From the NCBI GenBank assembly GCA_938003575.1, contig CALKYG010000245.1:1-8859 (forward strand): a DNA stretch of 8,859 nt. The letters are read 5' to 3'. Origin of the DNA: an uncultured Alphaproteobacteria bacterium (GTDB lineage Bacteria; Pseudomonadota; Alphaproteobacteria; Caulobacterales; Parvularculaceae). This document shows, in pieces, positions 1 through 5,403 of this stretch; within the stretch, counting starts at the first letter, position 1; the number at the start of each line of letters is the position of its first letter. The notes below the pieces were generated by a model that saw only the letters and a list, made by a program, of their open reading frames with translations, had not been told where the DNA came from and searched no databases. The translations under genes and the position numbers were made by a program.

Positions 1-183
1 AACGTTGCGGCCTATGCCGTTTTTCATGGAACGCATAAGGGCGACGGCGGTCCTCTCCCGCCGACCGGAAAGTCGACGAAGTCGGACTACGTCTACGTTA
101 TGGAATTCGACGGCGGAAAAATCCGGCACATGACGAAAGTCTGGAATTCCAGCTGGGCCTTGCGGGACCTCGGCTGGGCCTAG
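1..183 (+). CDS. SnoaL-like / ester cyclase family protein, 3' end only
   Basis: The frame is open from the first base and ends at TAG 181-183, giving the last 60 residues of a protein whose start lies outside the window. The visible part reads VAAYAVFHGTHKGD, then a glycine/proline-rich loop (GGPLPPTGK), then a YVYVMEFDGGKIRHM strand pair, and it ends WALRDLGWA. A strand of the F.GTH type, a 'p.tGk' loop, a 'f.dGKI' strand and a closing 'lGw' are typical of SnoaL-like polyketide cyclase/ester cyclase proteins of the NTF2-like fold. These are small cone-shaped proteins of about 130-150 residues. The substrate cannot be read from this fragment, and many family members have no known activity. 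The stop overlaps that of the convergent LOG gene. The family call is fairly good; the function is unknown. Confidence 0.7.
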   Translation, partial: NVAAYAVFHGTHKGDGGPLPPTGKSTKSDYVYVMEFDGGKIRHMTKVWNSSWALRDLGWA

Positions 184-734
184 ATCACTTCCTCGAGCGT
201 CTTTTTCGCGAGCATCGGGAAGACATCTTCGGCGCGATCCACATAAATCATGTCTCCGAGAAGTTCGGGCGCTGCAAAGCCGCGCTCGACAATGTGCTCA
301 AACAGCACTTTGAGCGGAGTCCAGAAACCGCCCATATTGAGAATGACGATCGGCTTTCTGTGCAGGGCGAGGCGCGCCCATGACAGCGTCTCGATGACTT
401 CCTCAAGCGTGCCGATGCCGCCGGGCAATGTCAGGATCGCGTCCGACTCTTCGAACATGCGCATTTTGCGTTCGTGCATCGTCTTGACGATCACGTGGTC
501 GACGCCGGGCAGGACGCCTTCCAGGTCGACCAGGAAGTCAGGGATGATGCCGAACACCTTGCCGCCGGCGTCGCGCGCCGCGCCCGCGGTCGTCCCCATC
601 AGGCCAAGCTTGCCGCCGCCATAGACAATGCGCCAGTCGCGCCGGGCGGCTTCCTTGCCGATAAAAGCGGCGGCTTCAGCGAAGGAGGGGTCGTCGCCCG
701 CCCGCGAGCCGCAATAAACACACAATGATTTCAT
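180..734 (-). CDS. LOG family protein (TIGR00730-type nucleotide phosphoribohydrolase)
   Basis: This 184-residue protein has a Rossmann-like fold of the LOG ('Lonely guy') family. Characterised members release the free base from cytokinin riboside 5'-monophosphate, or hydrolyse AMP and similar nucleotides to base plus ribose 5-phosphate. The signatures are complete: CVYCGS at residues 5-10, YGGGKLGLMG at 38-47, MHERKMRM at 86-93 and PGGIGTLEE at 104-112. The last of these carries the catalytic glutamate and phosphate-binding glycines. The length is normal for bacterial members (about 180-200). ATG at 734 gives a start just ahead of the conserved first strand; the upstream GAAGAAGA tract is only a weak ribosome site. 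The gene is divergent from the LysM gene, and its TAG stop sits on the same CTAG as the stop of the SnoaL gene. Family assignment is secure. Whether the substrate is a cytokinin or an ordinary nucleotide is not visible. Confidence 0.93.
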   Translation of the reverse strand: MKSLCVYCGSRAGDDPSFAEAAAFIGKEAARRDWRIVYGGGKLGLMGTTAGAARDAGGKVFGIIPDFLVDLEGVLPGVDHVIVKTMHERKMRMFEESDAILTLPGGIGTLEEVIETLSWARLALHRKPIVILNMGGFWTPLKVLFEHIVERGFAAPELLGDMIYVDRAEDVFPMLAKKTLEEVI

Positions 735-764
735 GGACTTGTCTTCTTCTTCTGTCGTCGCGGC

Positions 765-792
765 ATTGTAGCCCCGGACCCCTATTGGTAAA
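765..792 (-). promoter_or_regulatory. Candidate sigma-70-type promoter for the LOG gene
   Basis: Read on the minus strand, TTTACC (792-787) is followed after 16 bases by TACAAT (770-765), a five-of-six match to TATAAT. Transcription would begin near 758, leaving a short leader of about 24 bases before the ATG at 734. This is based on motif and position only. Confidence 0.35.
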
Positions 793-794
793 GT
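766..794 (+). promoter_or_regulatory. Candidate promoter for the LysM gene, overlapping the LOG promoter
   Basis: On the plus strand, TTGTAG (766-771) and TAAAGT (789-794) are separated by 17 bases. Both hexamers are weak matches to -35 and -10. The start would be near 801, about 34 bases ahead of the GTG at 835. It occupies the same bases as the minus-strand candidate, so if both are real the two polymerases would exclude each other. Confidence 0.22.
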
Positions 795-834
795 TAAGAC
801 GGGCAGTCAAGGCGGCTTCGCCAAGAGGGGTTCC

Positions 835-1794
835 GTGCGCGTCATCATCATCTTCATCCTGCTGGTCGTTCTCGGCTTTATCGCCTGGAAGGCCGCCGAG
901 CGGTTCAAACTGATCGAGACGGCGCCGCAGACAGAAACGGCGCCGAGCGCGCCTGCGCCCAACGCCGGCGAAGCGCCGGCGCCGTCGCTGCCGAGTTTTG
1001 ACATCGTGCGCGTCGACCGAACGGGTTACGCCGTTATCGCCGGTCGCGCGCAGCCGGGCGCCAAGATCGTCATATACGCAAATGAGACTCCGCTCGCGGA
1101 AGCGACGGCGGAGGCGGACGGCTCCTGGGTCATTTCAACGGAGACGCCGCTTGAAGCGGGTTCCGTCGAATTATCGCTTGAGATGACGACGACAGACGGC
1201 GTCGTCATCAGGTCCGATGAGACGATCATTATCTATGTGCCGCAGCGTGAGGGCGACCGGCCGCTCGTCCTCCGAACGACGCCGGGCGGCGCGACGGAAG
1301 TCCTTCAGGAGCCGCGCGACGACGGCGTCGGCATGGGACCGCTTTCGCTCGAAACGATCGATTACGACGATCAGGGCGCGGTCATCTTCGCGGGCCGCGC
1401 CGAAGCCGGCCGCGTCGTGCAGCTGTTCGCCAACGGACAATTTGTCGGCCAGACGACCGCCGGCGGCGACGGCCGCTGGCGCATGGCGGCGACGATGCCG
1501 CCGGGCGTCTATACGCTGCATGTGATCCAGCTCGACGAAAACGGCCGCCCCGCCTATGCGATTGAGCTGCCCTTTGAGCGCGCGCGCGCGAGCGACGTCG
1601 AACTTCGCGACGGCAAGGTGATCGTCCAGCCTGGAAACAGCCTGTGGCGCATTGCGCGCCGCGCATACGGCCGCGGCATTCAGTATACGGTCATTTACGA
1701 AGCGAACGCCCACCAGATTCGCGATCCGGATCTCATTTATCCGGGCCAGATTTTCGACGTCCCTCCTGCTGAACAGGGCGGCGCGGATCAGTAA
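835..1794 (+). CDS. Membrane-anchored protein with two Ig-like repeats and a C-terminal LysM domain
   Basis: This 319-residue protein is predicted to be held in the inner membrane by one N-terminal helix (residues 2-19) with the rest in the periplasm. An Ala/Pro-rich linker (about 29-52) is followed by a beta-rich module (about 55-122) and a second copy (about 175-238). The shared patterns are AGRAQPGAKIVIYAN versus AGRAEAGRVVQLFAN, and ADGSW versus GDGRW, resembling bacterial Ig-like adhesion modules. A LysM domain closes the protein (about 262-310; QPGNSLWRIARRAYG and LIYPGQIFDVP) and should bind peptidoglycan glycan chains. The start is GTG 835: it is the first start codon after the in-frame TAG at 769-771, with AGAGGGG (824-830) just ahead. 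The gene ends in three consecutive in-frame stops, TAA TAA TAG (1792-1800), and overlaps the kinase gene tail to tail by 7 bases. The LysM call is firm; the cellular role is unknown, probably envelope scaffolding. Confidence 0.88.
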   Translation: MRVIIIFILLVVLGFIAWKAAERFKLIETAPQTETAPSAPAPNAGEAPAPSLPSFDIVRVDRTGYAVIAGRAQPGAKIVIYANETPLAEATAEADGSWVISTETPLEAGSVELSLEMTTTDGVVIRSDETIIIYVPQREGDRPLVLRTTPGGATEVLQEPRDDGVGMGPLSLETIDYDDQGAVIFAGRAEAGRVVQLFANGQFVGQTTAGGDGRWRMAATMPPGVYTLHVIQLDENGRPAYAIELPFERARASDVELRDGKVIVQPGNSLWRIARRAYGRGIQYTVIYEANAHQIRDPDLIYPGQIFDVPPAEQGGADQ

Positions 1795-2603
1795 TAATAG
1801 TGGTTGCCGACCAACGACGTCGACGGCGCCTTGTTGAGAACGGTGCCGACGATGTTCGCCTTTTCGAGAATGCGGAGCGATTCCCTGATTTCCGGCTCAC
1901 GGCTCTGGCCGCTGGCGACGACCAGAAGGACGCAGTCGACTTTCGGCAGGAACGCAATCGTATCGTCGCAGCCGAGCAGCGGCGACATGTCGAAAATGAC
2001 GACCCTAGAGCCGTATTCATTGACCGTCCGGGCGATCAGTTCGTCCGTCTTGGGCGAGGTCAAAAGTTCCGCCCCGCGCCTCGTCACGCGTTCGTTGGCG
2101 AGCACGAGAACGTCGGTAAGGTCGGGCTTAACAGTCACTTCCTCGAGCGTCCGCGTCCCTTCGAAGAAATCGAGCACAGAGGGCGGTTCCTTTATGCCGA
2201 GATATTGCGCGACGCGCGGGCGGTAGAAGTCGAGATCGACGAGAGTCGCGCGCGAGCCTAATTTGGAGCCGATTGCGATCGAAAGGTTGATCGCCGTCAC
2301 GGACTTGCCCGCGCCTGCGCCCGGCGACACCACCGCGAGCGTCCTCCAGTTATGATCTTCCATCTTCTGAAGGATGCGCGTGCGCAGGATCTTGTAGGCG
2401 TTGAGGACGGGATCCTGCTCGTTGGAGATGATCCTGTGGTCGCCGAAGCGCGCGAAATCGCAGGCGACCTGCTGGAAGGTCTCGGCGCCTCTCGGCGCCG
2501 GTTCGACGAAGCGGTCGCCGAATCCTGAGGAGACCCCTGAGCGCTCATCCTTCGCCGTTCGTTGACGGCGCGCCTTGGTCACTGCTTCTCTGATGCGGTC
2601 CAT
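1788..2603 (-). CDS. CpsD/XrtA-associated-type tyrosine autokinase (BY-kinase), polysaccharide co-polymerase partner
   Basis: This 271-residue P-loop protein is of the bacterial tyrosine kinase type that pairs with a Wzz-like membrane protein and autophosphorylates a C-terminal tyrosine cluster to control polysaccharide assembly. Visible motifs are Walker A SPGAGAGKS (93-101), Walker A' VDLDFYRP (122-129), Walker B VVIFDMSP (201-208) and a C-terminal HYYY. An EQDPVLNAYKILRTRI stretch (62-77), the region that in relatives helps ring formation and the membrane partner contact, precedes the P-loop. There is no membrane helix, so it is the cytoplasmic half of a split kinase whose activator would be the upstream chain-length protein. 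ATG 2603 lies 28 bases after the upstream stop with only a poor Shine-Dalgarno sequence, suggesting translational coupling. Walker B is unusual in having DMSP where DTPP is common. The Caulobacter holdfast protein HfsB is a related alternative label. The family is secure. Confidence 0.9.
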   Translation of the reverse strand: MDRIREAVTKARRQRTAKDERSGVSSGFGDRFVEPAPRGAETFQQVACDFARFGDHRIISNEQDPVLNAYKILRTRILQKMEDHNWRTLAVVSPGAGAGKSVTAINLSIAIGSKLGSRATLVDLDFYRPRVAQYLGIKEPPSVLDFFEGTRTLEEVTVKPDLTDVLVLANERVTRRGAELLTSPKTDELIARTVNEYGSRVVIFDMSPLLGCDDTIAFLPKVDCVLLVVASGQSREPEIRESLRILEKANIVGTVLNKAPSTSLVGNHYYY

Positions 2604-2620
2604 GTGTCGGGTCCGATTGC

Positions 2621-2640
2621 GCCGCCCTTTCTCAGGCGGC
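2621..2640 (-). repeat. GC-rich hairpin at the chain-length/kinase gene junction
   Basis: GCCGCC (2621-2626) and GGCGGC (2635-2640) form a perfect 6-base stem around an 8-base loop that contains the stop codon of the chain-length gene. It lies 18-37 bases ahead of the kinase start. There is no T run after it, so it is not an intrinsic terminator. It could stabilise or couple the two-gene message, or be chance in GC-rich DNA. Confidence 0.3.
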
Positions 2641-4239
2641 TCTTTTCCTGTTGAACGGCGCCAATTTGAAACGCTGATCGCTTTCCGCCTTGAAGTAAGG
2701 AATGACCGCGATCGGCGGCGCCTGGAGGATGGATGTGAGATGCGTTCTTCCGCGAAGGGTGCGGAAGAACAGCTCCGCGCCGAAGGCGACGGCGCCGCCC
2801 GCGCCCATCGCCGCCGCGATCAGCAACGCCGTCAGTTGAAGCCGGTTCGGGCTGGTCGGCTTGTCAGGCCGCTGGGCCGATTCGAGGATGCTCAGTTTCT
2901 CCGCCTGCTGATTGTCCTCAAGGCTTTCCGAAAGCTGCGCTGACGCCTGCTTGTTCTTCAGCGACTGGTATTCGTTGAGAAGGTTTTGCTGGTTCCGGGT
3001 CATCGAGGCGAGCCCGCGTTCGACCGCGGGCGTGCGCGCAATGCGGTCCTGCATCGTTGCGATGGTTGCGCGCAGCGCGTCCGACTCATCGCCGAGCGCG
3101 GCGAGGCGGCTTCCCGCCATGTCCATCCGCGACTGAAGCTGGGTCAGCATCATGTCGGCCGAGCCCGCCGAGGCTTCGCGCGAGATCTGCGCGCTCAGTC
3201 GTTCGCGCACCGCGTTGGCGGCCTCGCGGCGCTGCTTGACGAGGTCTTCGTCGACAGGCGTGGCGCTGCGCGCCTGCTTCAAAGCAAGGTCCGCGGCCGC
3301 CAGCTCGCGCTGGAGCGCCTGGATCGCGCCGCTCGGCGCGAGTTGGCGTTCAAAGGCGGCGATCTGCTCCTTGACGGCGATAACGTCCGGGTGCGCATCC
3401 GTCTTGTCGGCGCGAAGGGCGGCAAGCTGCGTCTTGAGCTTCAGGATTTCCTGGGCTGGGCCCGCCGCGCCGCCGGAGCCGGCGAGATAGGTGGCGATCT
3501 GTGTCTGCACGGAACTGATCTCATCTTCGACCTGAGTCATCAGGCCGGCGATACGGGTGAGATCCTGCTGGGCGTTGACGAGCGCCTGCTGGTGCATGTT
3601 GAGATCTTGCGGCAGGGCATCTGAATTCTTCGCCTTGAAGTCCGCGATTTCGGCCTCGATCTTGTCGATCGCGTCGCCGAGACGCTTTGTTTCCTGCGCG
3701 AAGAATTCCGTGGCGTTGGCGGCGCCTTCAGTCCGGGTGCGCACGTCCTCGCTGAGGATCAGCGTCATCAGCTCATTGGCGACCTGAAACGCCTTGTCCG
3801 GCGATCCGTCTGTGTAGGAAATGGTTAACGCCACCGTATTCGGCGACTGGCTCCTCTTGTTTCGCGAGCCGCCCGCGTTGATTGCGTTGACGGCGAACGC
3901 GGCCTTCATCCGCTGAACCTTCTCACCGTCGGTCAGCCCCATTTCCCGGGGAAAGAGATTGAACTTTTCGGCGACCTCGAGAAGACGGTTGCGGGTCGTA
4001 ACCCGCTGGCGAATGGTCTGAAGCCGTTCGTCGATATAAGTGCTTACCGTCGACTGGACGAGCGCCTGCGAGATCTGCTGCGACTCGACAAGTATTTTGC
4101 CCTGCGCCGTGTAGAGCGGCGGCAAGAGCATGATAACGGCGAGGCCGATGGGAATGATCACGATGATCGGCGCAAGGAAATAGATGAATCTGCGCCGCAG
4201 GACGATCAGGAAGTCCTCAAGTGAGAATTCTTCGTTCAT
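2632..4239 (-). CDS. XrtA-type polysaccharide chain-length determinant (Wzz/GumC-like co-polymerase)
   Basis: This 535-residue inner-membrane protein regulates polymer length and export together with the kinase encoded next. The layout is that of the family. A short cytoplasmic start with the SLEDFLIVLRRR pattern leads into helix 1 (about 19-43), then a large periplasmic part rich in coiled coil (roughly 175-245, 265-355 and 365-450). A proline motif, AQRPDKPTSPNR (455-466), comes just before helix 2 (about 469-492). The cytoplasmic tail of about 43 residues contains a PPIAVIPYF strand (508-516), as in XrtA-system members. It has no kinase domain of its own, matching the separate kinase gene. 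The ATG at 4239 is supported by GAGAGG eight bases upstream. About 500 residues is usual. Holdfast HfsA is a related alternative. Transcription probably starts in the 195-base gap upstream, because a terminator separates it from the PEP-CTERM-like gene. Confidence 0.92.
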   Translation of the reverse strand: MNEEFSLEDFLIVLRRRFIYFLAPIIVIIPIGLAVIMLLPPLYTAQGKILVESQQISQALVQSTVSTYIDERLQTIRQRVTTRNRLLEVAEKFNLFPREMGLTDGEKVQRMKAAFAVNAINAGGSRNKRSQSPNTVALTISYTDGSPDKAFQVANELMTLILSEDVRTRTEGAANATEFFAQETKRLGDAIDKIEAEIADFKAKNSDALPQDLNMHQQALVNAQQDLTRIAGLMTQVEDEISSVQTQIATYLAGSGGAAGPAQEILKLKTQLAALRADKTDAHPDVIAVKEQIAAFERQLAPSGAIQALQRELAAADLALKQARSATPVDEDLVKQRREAANAVRERLSAQISREASAGSADMMLTQLQSRMDMAGSRLAALGDESDALRATIATMQDRIARTPAVERGLASMTRNQQNLLNEYQSLKNKQASAQLSESLEDNQQAEKLSILESAQRPDKPTSPNRLQLTALLIAAAMGAGGAVAFGAELFFRTLRGRTHLTSILQAPPIAVIPYFKAESDQRFKLAPFNRKRAA

Positions 4240-4324
4240 TGAACAAACCTCTCGGCCGCACGGAGCCTACTGCGTCCGGCGGCGCGCGAAATCGCCGCCT
4301 GGCGCCCGCGCCTTTTCTTCTAAC

Positions 4325-4340
4325 TGCAAAACGGGCGCCG
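4325..4340 (-). promoter_or_regulatory. Candidate sigma-54 (-24/-12) promoter for the chain-length/kinase unit
   Basis: The minus strand reads CGGCGCCCGTTTTGCA. GG and GC have exactly the 10-base spacing needed by RpoN, and GGC and TTGCA are intact; the first T and the A and G of TGGCACG differ. A start near 4314 would give a leader of about 75 bases. It lies downstream of the terminator at 4370-4399, where a new promoter is needed. The match is partial and GC-rich DNA produces such spacing by chance. Confidence 0.35.
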
Positions 4341-4369
4341 TCGCCAGACTGCAATTTGTCCCGCCGCAC

Positions 4370-4399
4370 AAAAAACCGGCCCTCGCAGGAGAGCCGGTT
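4370..4399 (-). terminator. Intrinsic terminator after the PEP-CTERM-like gene
   Basis: On the minus strand AACCGGC (4399-4393) pairs with GCCGGTT (4380-4374). CTC/GAG forms three further inner pairs across one mismatch, around a 4-base loop. The stem runs straight into six T residues (4375-4370). It starts 36 bases after the stop of the secreted protein gene. Stem, position and T run all agree, so this is a strong call. It should separate that gene from the chain-length operon. Confidence 0.85.
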
Positions 4400-4434
4400 A
4401 GCCAATTCGCTGTCGTCCTTCGTCGCCGGCCGGA

Positions 4435-5055
4435 TCAGGCCTTTCGGCGGCGCGCCGCAAACCCGAGGCCGACAAGCCCTGAGAGAAGAAGCGGAAGCGC
4501 GCCAGGCAGACGCACGTCTGAAATGCGGGCGTCCGTAAATTCGGTGTCCACATATTCAAACCGGATCCAGTCGACCAAGCCGAAAACCGTCGAGGCTGCG
4601 GTCGCAAAGGTCATGGTCACGACGGACAGAACCGAATTGAGGCTTGTCGTAATCGTAACGAAGCCGTTCGCGTCGGCTGTGTTGAAAGAAAGGCGCCTGA
4701 CGTCAAATGCGCCGTCGAGAAAAGCGACTTGCACCCATTCATTGCTTGAAACGACATCGTCATACGACGGCGAACACTGACCGGCGCTGTTCAGGCGCGT
4801 GCAGGTCCCAAGGCCGCGGAACGTCGTGGGATCCGCATTGAAATAGGCGTAGTCGCGCGTGGCGCCGCCGATGCCCGCCGAAAACTGGAGATTGAGCCCT
4901 CCGAGCGCAGACGAATTCAGGACGCCGCCGTCTGCAACCCCGCGTTCGCCGCCGGAAACCGCTTCCTGAACGAAGTTGATGGTGGTGGCCGACGCCTGAC
5001 TTGCTAACAGTCCGGCCGTCACTGCGGCCGCCACGGCGAGAACAATCTTTTTCAC
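4435..5055 (-). CDS. Secreted protein with PEP-CTERM/VPLPA-like sorting tail
   Basis: This 206-residue protein starts with a clear Sec signal peptide (MKKIVLAVAAAVTAGLLASQ, probable cleavage after ASA at residue 23). It ends with a tripartite exosortase-type tail: a short LPGALP motif (183-188), a hydrophobic helix (about 187-200, LLLSGLVGLGFAA) and a basic end, RRRKA. Such tails are cut by exosortases in the inner membrane, and the protein is then released or attached to the outside with the exopolysaccharide. The motif here, VRLPG, resembles the VPLPA variant rather than classical PEP. The middle is beta-rich with two cysteines (85 and 95) that could form a disulfide; no enzyme motif was seen. 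The start is GTG 5055, chosen because it gives the intact signal peptide; the ribosome site (GGGGG, 10 bases upstream) is weak. It is probably a matrix or surface protein serving the polymer made by the neighbouring genes. Confidence 0.85.
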   Translation of the reverse strand: MKKIVLAVAAAVTAGLLASQASATTINFVQEAVSGGERGVADGGVLNSSALGGLNLQFSAGIGGATRDYAYFNADPTTFRGLGTCTRLNSAGQCSPSYDDVVSSNEWVQVAFLDGAFDVRRLSFNTADANGFVTITTSLNSVLSVVTMTFATAASTVFGLVDWIRFEYVDTEFTDARISDVRLPGALPLLLSGLVGLGFAARRRKA

Positions 5056-5159
5056 GGTCTTACGACCCCCAACTGTTTAATACACCCGTCCCGACCACCG
5101 GGCCGCGCCTGCAGCGCAGACCCAATGACGGACAAGTACACACGTGCGCCACGTCACAA

Positions 5160-5179
5160 CTTTAGTCAATGGATTAAAG
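5160..5179. promoter_or_regulatory. Imperfect 20-base palindrome overlapping an IHF-like site
   Basis: CTTTAGTCAATGGATTAAAG is self-complementary at 8 of 10 pairs, with the outer five perfect, as in many dimeric operators. Inside it, AGTCAATGGATTA (5164-5176) matches the IHF core WATCAANNNNTTR at every fixed position except the second. Either protein could bind; both are inferences from motif only. Confidence 0.3.
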
Positions 5180-5194
5180 TCCTCTTCACCTTGT

Positions 5195-5215
5195 TTTTTC
5201 GACAAATTTTTCGAC
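5195..5215. repeat. Direct repeat TTTTTCGAC, two copies 12 bases apart
   Basis: TTTTTCGAC occurs at 5195-5203 and again at 5207-5215, separated by AAA. A spacing close to one helical turn would suit paired binding of one protein on the same face, or it may simply mark a bent T-rich tract. No known regulator is recognised. Confidence 0.35.
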
Positions 5216-5244
5216 GTTTGTATGTTACGAAAAGGTAAACACAC

Positions 5245-5288
5245 CAGCAGGTAGAAAAATCGGGCCGGCTTTTCATTGGACCCTGCTG
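5245..5288. repeat. Spaced inverted repeat CAGCAGG / CCTGCTG
   Basis: CAGCAGG (5245-5251) and CCTGCTG (5282-5288) are exact reverse complements 30 bases apart, ending 10 bases before the sigma-54-like promoter. They may be two half-sites for a regulator or a long-loop stem. Seven bases is short enough for chance. Confidence 0.2.
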
Positions 5289-5298
5289 CGCCGGACGG

Positions 5299-5314
5299 TG
5301 GCGTGAAGCTTGCT
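5299..5314 (+). promoter_or_regulatory. Candidate sigma-54 (-24/-12) promoter for the glycosyltransferase-STAS/prsT genes
   Basis: TGGCGTGAAGCTTGCT matches the RpoN consensus TGGCACGNNNNTTGCW at all but two fixed positions (GT replaces AC), with the exact GG-10-GC spacing. Transcription would begin near 5325, about 79 bases before the ATG at 5404. RpoN control with PrsK/PrsR is established for PEP-CTERM systems in Zoogloea-type bacteria, which raises plausibility. It has not been tested here. Confidence 0.5.
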
Positions 5315-5403
5315 GATTTCGGGACCGCCCACTAGGGGTTTGGTGCGACAATCGTCCCGCAATGGGGCGGTATCGGCTCCGGGGCGGTCTTGGAACGGTA
5401 TCG

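Larger units (their letters stand above)
5056..5403. other. Divergent 348-base intergenic region with an AT-rich core
   Basis: This gap separates the PEP-CTERM-like gene (-) from the glycosyltransferase gene (+). By hand count 5161-5260 is 34% G+C, far below the flanks. It contains an imperfect palindrome, a direct repeat, an inverted repeat and a sigma-54-like promoter, listed separately. No convincing promoter was found for the minus-strand gene. An open minus-strand frame (5166-5540) crosses the gap but has no protein-like features. Confidence 0.75.

Noticed and set aside
2481..2499. Tandem CTCGGCGCC repeat with a 10-base period in the kinase gene
   Set aside because: Two copies only, out of codon phase and within coding sequence; ordinary GC-rich coincidence.
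4217..4405. Open minus-strand frame of 62 codons between the PEP-CTERM-like and chain-length genes
   Set aside because: It contains the terminator stem and the chain-length ribosome site, and its sequence has no protein-like pattern.
4184..4780. Long plus-strand frame over the chain-length start, the gap and the PEP-CTERM-like gene
   Set aside because: It lies antisense to two well supported genes and crosses a clear terminator; frames like this are common in GC-rich DNA.
5362..5403. Upstream ATG giving a 14-residue longer glycosyltransferase
   Set aside because: No Shine-Dalgarno sequence before it, and the extra residues (GRYRLRGGLGTV) look like translated leader, whereas 5404 has GGA nine bases ahead.
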